DNA of 19,571 bases, taken from an uncultured Oscillospiraceae bacterium. GTDB lineage: Bacteria > Bacillota_A > Clostridia > Oscillospirales > Acutalibacteraceae. The translations under genes and the position numbers were made by a program. Location: contig CAJUNS010000042.1 in NCBI GenBank assembly GCA_910587995.1, forward strand, positions 1 through 19,571. The letters are read 5' to 3'. Below the pieces are notes generated by a model that had not been told where the DNA came from, ran no database searches, and saw only the letters and a program-made list of their open reading frames with translations. Shown one piece after another: positions 1-6,322 of this stretch (position 1 is its first letter; each line of letters opens with the position of its first letter).

Positions 1-301
1 GGTTCCGGTACCGGCGGTCCATGACAAAGCCCATCAGCCGGTAGAAAGGCTCCCCGGCCATTTCCGGCGGGTCTGTTGCCCAGGGAATGGCTTCGCCCAG
101 CAGCAAAACCCCCACGCAGGCTTCACCCAGCATAATGGCAAAAGTCTGGCCAGCGCAGCCGTGCTCCGCGCCGTAGCGGGTCAACTTCCACAGGGCGGCC
201 GGGCTGTCCACAAAATCCTCGCTCACGTCTTCCCGGCGGATGGCCAAAACCACCGGCAGATTTTTTTCCGTCAGGGGCTCCAGGACCAGGGAGGGCCCCA
301 C
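1..301 (-). CDS. GNAT-family N-acetyltransferase (N-terminal part, cut by window edge)
   Basis: About 100 codons are visible and the C-terminus lies outside the window. The translation runs from a start at 301 through a GNAT-like N-terminal half and ends with YRLMGFVMDRRYRN, which resembles the core strand of GNAT enzymes just before the acetyl-CoA pyrophosphate loop (R/QxxGxG). The loop itself is not visible, so catalytic competence cannot be judged and the substrate is unknown. The start is chosen as GTG because GAGGG lies about 7 bases upstream and no ATG is placed as well. The start is 10 bases after the stop of the upstream phospholipase C-like gene, so it is probably the last visible member of the nusB operon. 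Family assignment is by pattern recognition only. Confidence 0.68.
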   Translation of the reverse strand, partial: MGPSLVLEPLTEKNLPVVLAIRREDVSEDFVDSPAALWKLTRYGAEHGCAGQTFAIMLGEACVGVLLLGEAIPWATDPPEMAGEPFYRLMGFVMDRRYRN

Positions 302-311
302 AAACGTTCCC

Positions 312-1181
312 TCAGCCAAAGGGCCGCTCCCCGGTGAGCTCTTTCAGGTCGCCGGTTTCAAAGTGGGTTGCCAGCTTTTCCGCCCGGTCCAGGGCCTCTT
401 CATACAGCTGGAAAAAATCCTGGCGGCTGGTCTGGTCCTGCCAGCTCCACTGGCTGTGCTGGGTGTTGGCATAGTCCGGCTCCGGGTCCTCGGTAAGGGG
501 GATGAGATGGGAGGTCACATAGTGGGGCCGGCCTTTTTCCAAAGCGCTGAAAATCCGCCGCTTCAAGCCGGAGGGGTCGTTGCAGCAGGCGAAAATAAAG
601 TGGGCGTCCCGGGTGGCCCGGTAAAGCTCCTCCTCGGGCACATGGTTCCCATAGACCGTGAACAGCACCTCCCGGTACAGCACGGCGATTTTTCGCTGTA
701 CGCCCTCGTTTTTGGGGAACATATTCTTGGTGTGCACCTCGCTGGGCAGCTGGCCGGTCTTCCAGCGCAGAATGACAGCGTCCAAGGAGGCCTCAATCTC
801 CCCGTGAAGGGTGGAGGCGTTCTCCCAGGGCTGCGCCTCCAGCAGAGCCTGCGCCCGGGCGTTTACATAGGGGTGCGCGGTGGAGTCCAGGGCATAGTGG
901 CACAAAAAGCCCAGCACATAGGACCGGTAGGCCCGGTCTGGGCGGCGGGCCAGAAACTCCCGCATGGCCCGCAGGGTGGCGGTGGGGGAAGTCCGGTGCA
1001 GGGCGGAGCCGTACTCTTTCAGCGATTTCACGTCCTTTTTGGCCGCGGCCTGGATGTACCGGTGGCAGAAGAGAAAATCGGGCCCCTGGGCCCCCCAGAA
1101 AAAAGCGCTTTGGTCCACGGCCTCTGAAAGCCGGGCCAGCAGGTCCTGGGCAAAAAGATGGTGGGTGATGCATGCGGGCAT
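312..1181 (-). CDS. zinc-dependent phospholipase C-like protein
   Basis: This 289-residue protein resembles the zinc-dependent phospholipase C family (Zn_dep_PLPC) widespread in Firmicutes. Family landmarks are the N-terminal ITHHLFAQ (5-12), FWGAQGPDFLF (28-38), the probable metal-binding stretch FLCHYALDSTAHPY (92-105, H95, D99, H103), and HGEIEASLD (126-134, H126, E130, D134). No signal peptide or membrane segment is seen, so it looks cytoplasmic, unlike secreted clostridial alpha-toxin-type enzymes. The true substrate of these intracellular members is not established. AAGGAGG sits just upstream of the ATG at 1181. It follows rluA by 107 bases and precedes the partial GNAT gene by 10, consistent with the tail of the operon. 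I am confident of the family but not of the reaction. Confidence 0.8.
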   Translation of the reverse strand: MPACITHHLFAQDLLARLSEAVDQSAFFWGAQGPDFLFCHRYIQAAAKKDVKSLKEYGSALHRTSPTATLRAMREFLARRPDRAYRSYVLGFLCHYALDSTAHPYVNARAQALLEAQPWENASTLHGEIEASLDAVILRWKTGQLPSEVHTKNMFPKNEGVQRKIAVLYREVLFTVYGNHVPEEELYRATRDAHFIFACCNDPSGLKRRIFSALEKGRPHYVTSHLIPLTEDPEPDYANTQHSQWSWQDQTSRQDFFQLYEEALDRAEKLATHFETGDLKELTGERPFG

Positions 1182-1221
1182 AGGCTCGCCTCCTTAAAAA
1201 GTAGGTAGAAAAACAGGGCGG

Positions 1222-1246
1222 CTTCCTCGCGCTTAGGCGCGGGAAG
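1222..1246. other. imperfect inverted repeat between rluA-like and phospholipase-like genes
   Basis: CTTCC-T-CGCGC, a TTAG loop, then GCGCG-GGAAG form a 10-bp stem with one bulged T in the 107-base gap between two minus-strand genes. On the minus strand a run of five T follows only after a GC-rich gap of about eight bases. It is therefore a weak candidate for an intra-operon attenuator or processing stem rather than a standard terminator. Confidence 0.35.
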
Positions 1247-1288
1247 GGGATAGTAGCGCAGGTAGTTGGCCCCGCCGGTTTGAAAGCC

Positions 1289-2188
1289 CTACAAGCTTTC
1301 GCGGTTTTCCCTTTCCAACGGCTGAAGCAGCGCGGGAAAGGCCCGTTTCAGATCCTCCGGCGGCTCTCCCCAGAAAGCCCGGTCCCAGCCCAAGGCCTTG
1401 CACTGGACCGTTAAAGCCTGGCAGTGCAGGGCTTGGCGGCCCAAGCGCTCCCGGCTTCCCCCGTACAGATCGTCCCCAGCCAGGGGATGCCCCAGGGCGG
1501 CCATATGGACCCGAATCTGGTGGGTCCGGCCGGTTTCCAGCCAAAGCTCCAGCAGAGTGTGGCCCTCTTCCCAGGCCAAAGCCCGCCAGTGGGTGACCGC
1601 CGGCCGGCTTTCCGCCAGCTTTGCCCCGCAGGCGCGCTTGATTTTGCTCCCAGGCTCCAGGCCGATGGGCAGGTTCACCGTGCCCCATCCGGCCAAGGGG
1701 CCCTGGCACACGGCCAGGTAGCGCTTTTCCAGCCGCGCTCCGGCGGCAATCCGGTTTTTCCCGAAGAGCAGCAGGCCGCTGGTGTCCCGGTCCAGCCGGT
1801 AGAGAGGCCGCACCCGGCAGCGCTGGCCGGTCCGCTGGTAATGGCAGGCAAGGCCGTTCAGCAGGCTGTCCTGGTCATGGCCGGGGGAGGGATGCACCGG
1901 CGTACCGGCGGGCTTGTCCAGCAGGAGAAAGTCCCCGTCCTCATACAGAATCTTTAAAGGCAGGGGAGCGGACGGGTAGTCCGCCGTTTCCTCCGGCAGA
2001 ACCAAAGCCAGCAGGTCCCCGGCCTCCAGAACCGCGTTAGCGCGGCAGGGCTGGCCGTTCACCAAAATGCCGCCCTCATATTTAAAATCCTTCCAGGCCG
2101 AGGCGGAAAGCTCCAGAAAGCGGCGGGCAAAGGCGCTGGCCGGAGCTCCGGCCCAGTCTTCGGGCACCAGGTAGGAGAGGGTCCGCAC
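1289..2188 (-). CDS. RluA-family pseudouridine synthase
   Basis: This 299-residue protein would isomerise uridine to pseudouridine in rRNA or tRNA. An S4-like RNA-binding segment occupies about residues 13-62 (FLELSASAWKDFKYEGGILVNG). The catalytic core has LLLDKPAGTPVHPS (88-101), RLDRDTSGLLLF (131-142, catalytic Asp D133) and the downstream GRTHQIRVHMAALGHPLAGDDLYG motif region. Two departures from the family pattern are seen. The residue before RLD is Tyr (Y130), where His is usual. The segment after FGKN runs straight to LEKRYLAV and looks about 10-14 residues shorter than usual. The start is GTG at 2188, whose G is shared with the TAG stop of ispA, so translation is probably coupled. The target uridine cannot be inferred. 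Confidence 0.9.
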   Translation of the reverse strand: MRTLSYLVPEDWAGAPASAFARRFLELSASAWKDFKYEGGILVNGQPCRANAVLEAGDLLALVLPEETADYPSAPLPLKILYEDGDFLLLDKPAGTPVHPSPGHDQDSLLNGLACHYQRTGQRCRVRPLYRLDRDTSGLLLFGKNRIAAGARLEKRYLAVCQGPLAGWGTVNLPIGLEPGSKIKRACGAKLAESRPAVTHWRALAWEEGHTLLELWLETGRTHQIRVHMAALGHPLAGDDLYGGSRERLGRQALHCQALTVQCKALGWDRAFWGEPPEDLKRAFPALLQPLERENRESL

Positions 2189-3057
2189 TAGCTGTCCCGG
2201 TTGGCCAGGGCCTGGGCCAGCTCCGCCAGGAAGCTCTGATCTTGGGGGAAGATGCCCAGAGCGTCCACTGCCTGGCCGGTGTAAGACTCCACCAGCTCCT
2301 GGGCGGTCTCCACGCCCAGCAGGCTTACATAATTGCGCTTGTCCCGGGCCGCGTCCATGCCGGTGTTTTTGCCCAGAGTCTCCGCGTCGCCCAGCACGTC
2401 CAAAATGTCGTCTCGAATCTGAAAGGCCATGCCCACCCCCTGGGCATAGCGGGAGGCGGCGGCCAGCTGGGCCTCTCCGGCCCCGGCGGCGATGCAGCCC
2501 ATGCGGCAGGCCGCGTCAATGAGAGCCACGGTTTTGCCCTGGTCCATCTCCTTAAGCAGGCCGATGGTCACCTCCTGCCCGCCAGCGCTCAGGTCAATGC
2601 ACTGGCCGCCCACCATGCCCTGGTACCCGGCCAGCCCAGCCAGGCATTTGGCGGCGGCCGCGGCTTTCACCGGGTCGGGGAAAGCCAGCACGGTCTCAAA
2701 GGCCTGGGTCAGCAGACCGTCCCCGGCCAGCAGGGCCATGGCCTCCCCATAGACCTTGTGGCAGGTAGGCCGTCCCCGGCGAAGGCTGTCGTCGTCCATA
2801 CAGGGCAGGTCGTCGTGGATGAGGGAATAGGTGTGCACCATCTCCACCCCGCAGGCAAAGGGCAGGGCGCTGTGCCAGTCCTCGCCGCACAGGGCGCAGA
2901 AGGCCAGGGTGAGCATGGGGCGCACCCGTTTGCCCCCGGCCAGCAGGCTGTACCGCATGGCCTCCGCCACAGGAGCGGAAGGGCTGTCTGGTTCCGGCGC
3001 GGGCAGGGTGGCTTTCAGAGCCCGCTCCACAGCCTCCCGCAGCATAGTTTCATTCAT
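2188..3057 (-). CDS. ispA: farnesyl diphosphate synthase (polyprenyl synthetase)
   Basis: This 289-residue protein condenses IPP with DMAPP/GPP to form farnesyl diphosphate, the precursor of undecaprenyl phosphate and quinones. Signature motifs are GGKRVRP (41-47), the first Asp-rich motif DDLPCMDDD (82-90) preceded by HTYSLIH, the RRGRPTCH segment (93-100), and the second Asp-rich motif QIRDDILD (213-220). The two-residue insertion in the first Asp-rich motif and Tyr five residues before it fit bacterial C15 synthases such as E. coli IspA, so a short-chain product is favoured. The start is the ATG at 3057, which overlaps the end of xseB by 8 bases. A longer open frame upstream is just xseB read in another frame. 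The xseB-ispA order is common in bacteria. Confidence 0.93.
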   Translation of the reverse strand: MNETMLREAVERALKATLPAPEPDSPSAPVAEAMRYSLLAGGKRVRPMLTLAFCALCGEDWHSALPFACGVEMVHTYSLIHDDLPCMDDDSLRRGRPTCHKVYGEAMALLAGDGLLTQAFETVLAFPDPVKAAAAAKCLAGLAGYQGMVGGQCIDLSAGGQEVTIGLLKEMDQGKTVALIDAACRMGCIAAGAGEAQLAAASRYAQGVGMAFQIRDDILDVLGDAETLGKNTGMDAARDKRNYVSLLGVETAQELVESYTGQAVDALGIFPQDQSFLAELAQALANRDS

Positions 3058-3265
3058 GGCCGCCCGCCTCCCCAGGAAGGACCGTGAGCTCCCGCACCTT
3101 CTGCTCGGCCCGGTCCAGCGTGTTGTAGCACAGAGCGGAGAGCTTCGCGCCCTCCTCAAACAGGGCCATGGCCTCTTCCAAAGGGGGCTCGCCCTCTTCC
3201 AGGCGGGCCGTAATCTCCTGCAGCCGGCCCATGGCGTCCTCAAATTTCAGCTTTTTCGCAGGCAT
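3050..3265 (-). CDS. xseB: exodeoxyribonuclease VII small subunit
   Basis: This short, highly charged helical protein (71 residues) matches the small subunit of exonuclease VII, which binds XseA to form the enzyme degrading single-stranded DNA from both ends. The pattern is KLKFEDAMGRLQEITARLEEG, then PLEEAMALFEEGAKL and a C-terminal helix with LDRAEQKVREL, typical of XseB and of the usual length. Two ATGs are possible. The one at 3271 is only one base from GGAG, while the one at 3265 has seven bases between GGAG and ATG, so 3265 is preferred. The ATG at 3271 does overlap the stop of the preceding small open frame as ATGA. It lies 221 bases after xseA, and that gap is filled by a decayed gene. 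Confidence 0.9.
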   Translation of the reverse strand: MPAKKLKFEDAMGRLQEITARLEEGEPPLEEAMALFEEGAKLSALCYNTLDRAEQKVRELTVLPGEAGGHE

Positions 3266-3474
3266 AGTCATGCTCCTTTCTCTCGGTCAATGTTACGTGC
3301 TCCCATTCCTGCCGGAGCATGCCGTACAGATACAGGTCCGCCCAGCCGCCCTGGTTGGCCGCGCGGAACGCCTTCCCGAACCATGCCCAGCTTTTCCATC
3401 CGCCCCACGGGCTTTACCGGACCGGTGGCTCCGGCCATCCGCACCGCCAGCCGGGCCGTTGCTATTATTTGCAT
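3240..3474 (-). pseudogene. decayed GNAT acetyltransferase remnant between xseA and xseB
   Basis: The 221-base xseA-xseB gap contains a 68-codon open frame (ATG at 3474, AAGGGG 12 bases after the xseA stop). Its middle reads VKPVGRMEKLGMVREGV (about 3360-3415), closely resembling the N-x-P-S-x-RVMEKLGMxREG stretch near the C-terminus of RimJ/RimL-type acetyltransferases. The expected continuation, ANQGGWADLYLYGMLRQEWE, is present but in another frame (from about 3366 down to 3290). Removing one T near 3367-3369 would join the two. The second frame runs into xseB and stops at 3240. This looks like the 3' relic of an acetyltransferase gene with a frameshift and no N-terminal half. The alternative is a real 68-residue peptide, for which there is no other support. 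Confidence 0.5.
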
Positions 3475-3486
3475 AAATTTCCCCTT

Positions 3487-4677
3487 CTACACCAGCCGGG
3501 CCTGCCGCTTGCCTTTTTCCGCCCGCAGAGTCACTTCTTCTCCTGCGGGCAGGGCGTCCAGGTCCCGCACGGCTTTTCCCTTATGGAGCACCACCGCGTA
3601 TCCCCGTGCCAATACCTTCAAAGGGCTCAGGGCGTCCAGCTTCCCGGCGGCCAGGGCCAGGGTGTTCCGCCGGGCCTCCAGCAGGGTTTGGGCCGACTGC
3701 TCCAGCCCGCCGGCCAGCCGGTCCAGCCGTTCCCGGCGCAGGGCCACATACCGTTCCGGTCCGCCCAGGGGCGAGTCCTGCACCAAAATGTCCACCGCCT
3801 GGCGCAGAGACTCCACTGTCTCTACCGCTTTTCCTTGGAAATACCGGTGATAGGCCAGCACCCGCTCCCGCAGGGCTTCCCGCTCCGGCGTGCACAGCTC
3901 GGCGGCGGCGCTGGGGGTGGGAGCCCGCAGGTCGGCGGCAAAATCGCAAATGGTAAAGTCCGTCTCATGGCCCACTGCGGACACAACCGGAATGCGGGAC
4001 CCAGCCACCGCCCGGGCCAGGGCTTCGCTGTTAAAAGCCCATAAGTCCTCCATAGAGCCGCCGCCCCGGCCCAAAATGATTACATCGCAGGAGCCCTCCG
4101 CGTTGAGGGCCCTTACAGCGGCGGTAAGCTGGGCGGGCGCGGCCTCCCCCTGGACCAGCACCGGGCAGAGGAGAATCTCCGCCACAGGCCAGCGCCGGGC
4201 GGTAATTTGCAGAATATCCCGAACCGCCGCGCCAGTGGGGGAGGTGATTACCCCAATGCGCTGGGGAAAGGGGGGCAGGGGCCGCTTGCGGCTGGGGTCG
4301 AAGAGGCCCTCTTCCGCCAGGCGGTTTTTCAGCTGTTCAAAGGCCAAGGCCAAAGCGCCCAGGCCATCCGGCTGCATGTCTCCGGCGTAAAGCTGATACT
4401 GCCCCGCGGCCTCATAAAGGGACACCCGGCCCCGGATCACCACCCGCATGCCATCGGCCGGGCGGAAGTGCAGGCGGTTGGCGGAGGAGGCGAACATCAC
4501 CGCCTTGATGAGGGAATGCTCGTCCTTTAAAGAAAAATACAGGTGCCCGGACTTGTAGTGGCCGGAAAAGTTGGAGATTTCCCCGGCAATGAGAATATCG
4601 TTCAGCCGCCCGTCCCCCTCAATGAGGGAGCGGGCAAAGCGGTTCACTTGGGTCACGGTTAAGGGCGCGGCGCTCAT
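3487..4677 (-). CDS. xseA: exodeoxyribonuclease VII large subunit
   Basis: The 396-residue catalytic subunit of exonuclease VII. The N-terminal OB-fold spans about 1-105 and contains ISNFSGHYKSGHLYFSLKD. The catalytic domain follows with RIGVITSPTGAAVRDIL, IILGRGGGSMEDLWAFN, VVSAVGHETDFTICDF and DLRAPTPSAAAE, all hallmark motifs. The helical region that binds XseB follows, ending in LKVLARGYAVV. The length is normal for Firmicutes. The start at 4677 is supported by GGGAGG with an 8-base spacer. Its ATG overlaps the TGA of the upstream M22-like gene as ATGA, indicating translational coupling. The open frame extends much further upstream, but only through that neighbour in another frame. Confidence 0.96.
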   Translation of the reverse strand: MSAAPLTVTQVNRFARSLIEGDGRLNDILIAGEISNFSGHYKSGHLYFSLKDEHSLIKAVMFASSANRLHFRPADGMRVVIRGRVSLYEAAGQYQLYAGDMQPDGLGALALAFEQLKNRLAEEGLFDPSRKRPLPPFPQRIGVITSPTGAAVRDILQITARRWPVAEILLCPVLVQGEAAPAQLTAAVRALNAEGSCDVIILGRGGGSMEDLWAFNSEALARAVAGSRIPVVSAVGHETDFTICDFAADLRAPTPSAAAELCTPEREALRERVLAYHRYFQGKAVETVESLRQAVDILVQDSPLGGPERYVALRRERLDRLAGGLEQSAQTLLEARRNTLALAAGKLDALSPLKVLARGYAVVLHKGKAVRDLDALPAGEEVTLRAEKGKRQARLV

Positions 4678-5600
4678 GAGCCAAACCTCCCACGGTATGC
4701 TAAAATAGCCGCTCCGGCGGCGTTGTCGGCGGAAAACTCCGGCGCGGCGAAGGCGGCGCCGTATTTTCCCCCCAGGCGGTCCCGCAGCAGGGAGCAGGAG
4801 CAGACCCCGCCGGAGAATACCACCGGCAGGGGCCCCAGTTCCCGAAGCAGGCGGCCGCACATTTCGTCCAGGGCGGCGGCGATGGAATCCAGGCAGAAGC
4901 GGGCGATTCCAGCGGCGGGCTGGCCCTGCTCCACCATGGCGCGGCACTGGTTCTCAATGCCGGAGAGAGAGCAGTCCGCTCCCTTCATGGAGGGCCTGGA
5001 CGCCGCGGCCTGGGGCCAGGTTAAGGCCAGCCGCTCCAGCTGGGGCCCGCAGGGGAAGCGCAGCCCCAGCATCAGCCCCACCCGGTCCACAGCCTGTCCG
5101 GCCTTAAGGTCCAGAGACTGGGCCGCCAGCTGGGTTTTGGGGCCCTCCCGCCCGCCGGGAGAGGCCAGCACCGCCTCGGTGGTGCCGCCGGAGACGTGAA
5201 AGGCCAAAAACTCCCGCTCCAAAAGCTCCAGCCGCCCAGCGGAATACAGAGCGGCGGCAATGTGCCCCTGCTGGTGGGAAAACCGCAGCACCGGCAGGCC
5301 TAAAGCCGCGCCCAACACTTGCGCATGGCCCAGGCCCGTTAAAAAGCAGGGCATATAGGAGTCCTCCATCTGGCGGGGCCGGTGGGAAACGCCCACCACA
5401 GCCAGGTCCGGGTCTGGCAGAAGCTCCGCCAGCAGGGCGGGCAGCTGCCGGGTGTGATGAAACACCGCGTCGCTTTGGCGCAGCCCCCGCTGGCCAGGGG
5501 CCACAGGCAGGGGGAGCTTCCGGTTGGCCCCCACCAAAGCGCCGTCATACCGGGCGGCGGAGGTGGTGTAGTTGCTGGTGTCAATTCCCAGCGCGTTCAC
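4674..5600 (-). CDS. TsaD/Kae1-like peptidase-M22 family paralogue
   Basis: This 308-residue protein has the ASKHA-type fold signature of the TsaD/Kae1 family. Visible features are an N-terminal nucleotide-binding strand LGIDTSNYTTSAA (4-16), the metal-binding motif SHQQGH (108-113; H109 and H113), VSGGTTEAV (136-144), and C-terminal VFSGGVCSCSLL followed by FSADNAAGAAILA (289-301) with the third metal ligand D292. True TsaD makes the t6A modification of tRNA with TsaB/E. This protein is divergent and shorter than typical TsaD, so it is more likely one of the clostridial paralogues annotated as peptidase M22 or O-sialoglycoprotein endopeptidase-like, whose function is unknown. It starts at GTG 5600, overlapping the nusB stop as GTGA, and its own stop overlaps the xseA start. 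Confidence 0.8.
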   Translation of the reverse strand: MNALGIDTSNYTTSAARYDGALVGANRKLPLPVAPGQRGLRQSDAVFHHTRQLPALLAELLPDPDLAVVGVSHRPRQMEDSYMPCFLTGLGHAQVLGAALGLPVLRFSHQQGHIAAALYSAGRLELLEREFLAFHVSGGTTEAVLASPGGREGPKTQLAAQSLDLKAGQAVDRVGLMLGLRFPCGPQLERLALTWPQAAASRPSMKGADCSLSGIENQCRAMVEQGQPAAGIARFCLDSIAAALDEMCGRLLRELGPLPVVFSGGVCSCSLLRDRLGGKYGAAFAAPEFSADNAAGAAILAYRGRFGS

Positions 5601-6010
5601 GGCTTATCCCCGCCGGGACAGTGGTTTTTTACCACTGTGGCCAGCACGCCGTTGATGTAGGGAGCGTCCCCCTGGCCGCCGTAGGTTTTGGCCAGCTCCA
5701 CGGCCTCGTTTATGGTGACGCTGGCGGGGATGGAGTCCAGATACAGCAGCTCGAAGACCGCCATGCGCAGAATGGCCAGAGCCACCTTGGAGAGCCGCCG
5801 GAGGCTCCAGCCCTTGGCGGCTCCGCCGATCATCTCGTCCAGCTGAGACTGATGCTCTTCCGCGCCGTAGGCCAGCTCCTCGGTAAAGGAGTTGGGGACC
5901 AGGTCCCGGGCTTCGGCGGCAGCGCGGATGATCTCCTCCACATCCTCGCCGCGCACGGTCTGTTCGAACAAAATGCAGAAGGCCTGTTCACGGGCTTCCC
6001 GTCTTGTCAT
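5597..6010 (-). CDS. nusB: transcription antitermination factor NusB
   Basis: The 137-residue NusB binds boxA RNA with NusE (S10) and suppresses premature termination in rRNA operons. Features seen are the N-terminal TRREAREQAFCILFEQ helix, the central KGWSLRRLSKVALAILRMAVFELLYL stretch in which RLSKVALAILRMAVFE is the family hallmark, and SVTINEAVELAKTYG with a C-terminal INGVLATVVK. The start at 6010 is supported by GGGAGG with an eight-base spacer; an in-frame ATG further upstream lacks this. It is the first gene of a long minus-strand operon with a consensus promoter about 130 bases upstream and a leader that carries a perfect inverted repeat. Confidence 0.95.
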   Translation of the reverse strand: MTRREAREQAFCILFEQTVRGEDVEEIIRAAAEARDLVPNSFTEELAYGAEEHQSQLDEMIGGAAKGWSLRRLSKVALAILRMAVFELLYLDSIPASVTINEAVELAKTYGGQGDAPYINGVLATVVKNHCPGGDKP

Positions 6011-6089
6011 AGAATTTCCTCCCATACTGCCGGGGCGGTCCCCGGCGTGATACCCCTGATGCAATGGTGAACAGCATGATCGACCCGCT

Positions 6090-6130
6090 GGGAGAAGTCC
6101 GGAAGCGGCTTACGCACCCGGACTTCTCCC
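6090..6130 (-). promoter_or_regulatory. perfect 13-bp inverted repeat in nusB leader
   Basis: GGGAGAAGTCCGG (6090-6102) and CCGGACTTCTCCC (6118-6130) are exact reverse complements separated by 15 bases. On the minus strand the stem would begin within a few bases of the predicted transcription start, so it would form a very strong 5'-terminal mRNA hairpin. No T-run follows, so it is not a standard terminator. It may stabilise the mRNA, bind a regulator as DNA or RNA, or take part in attenuation. Confidence 0.7.
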
Positions 6131-6141
6131 ACTATACACTC

Positions 6142-6170
6142 ATTATACCCTGTTTGGAAATTTTTTGCAA
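6142..6170 (-). promoter_or_regulatory. sigma-A-type promoter of the nusB operon
   Basis: On the minus strand TTGCAA (6165-6170), a 17-base spacer and TATAAT (6142-6147) make a near-consensus promoter. It would start transcription near 6135, giving a leader of roughly 125 bases before nusB. It lies about 25 bases downstream of the end of repeat copy A in the direction of transcription. Confidence 0.8.
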
Positions 6171-6192
6171 TAGGGCACAGCGGCGAGGGTGT

Positions 6193-6276
6193 GTACCAAC
6201 CGCAGAGATAATCATTCGTGTTCCCCCGCCCTACGGGCGGGGGAACACGATAAGCTCTCCGAAACGGACAGTCCCC
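6193..6276 (-). repeat. dispersed palindromic repeat, copy A (full length)
   Basis: On the minus strand this copy begins near GGGACTGTCCGTTTCGGAG and ends near CTGCGGTTGGTAC. The core is a perfect hairpin: a 16-bp stem (6216-6231 with 6235-6250, TCGTGTTCCCCCGCCC) around a 3-base loop. It shares the TGTCCGTTTCGGAGAG head, the hairpin, the ATGATTAT motif after the hairpin and the GGTT(T)GG tail with copy C at 18491-18577. The head and tail, without the hairpin, recur at 7806-7847. It lies between the nhaC stop and the nusB promoter. The boundaries are approximate because the terminal inverted repeats are degenerate in this copy. Confidence 0.85.
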
Positions 6277-6322
6277 GGCAGCGAAGAAGGCGGCAAGCGG
6301 CCTCCACGCCCTATGCAAAGCC

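Noticed and set aside
240..1127. 295-codon plus-strand open frame
   Set aside because: It is the antisense shadow of the phospholipase C-like gene in GC-rich DNA, with no recognisable domain.
6216..6250. Hairpin of repeat copy A as the nhaC terminator
   Set aside because: No T-run follows the stem on either strand, and the same hairpin recurs in copy C, so it is described as part of the repeat.
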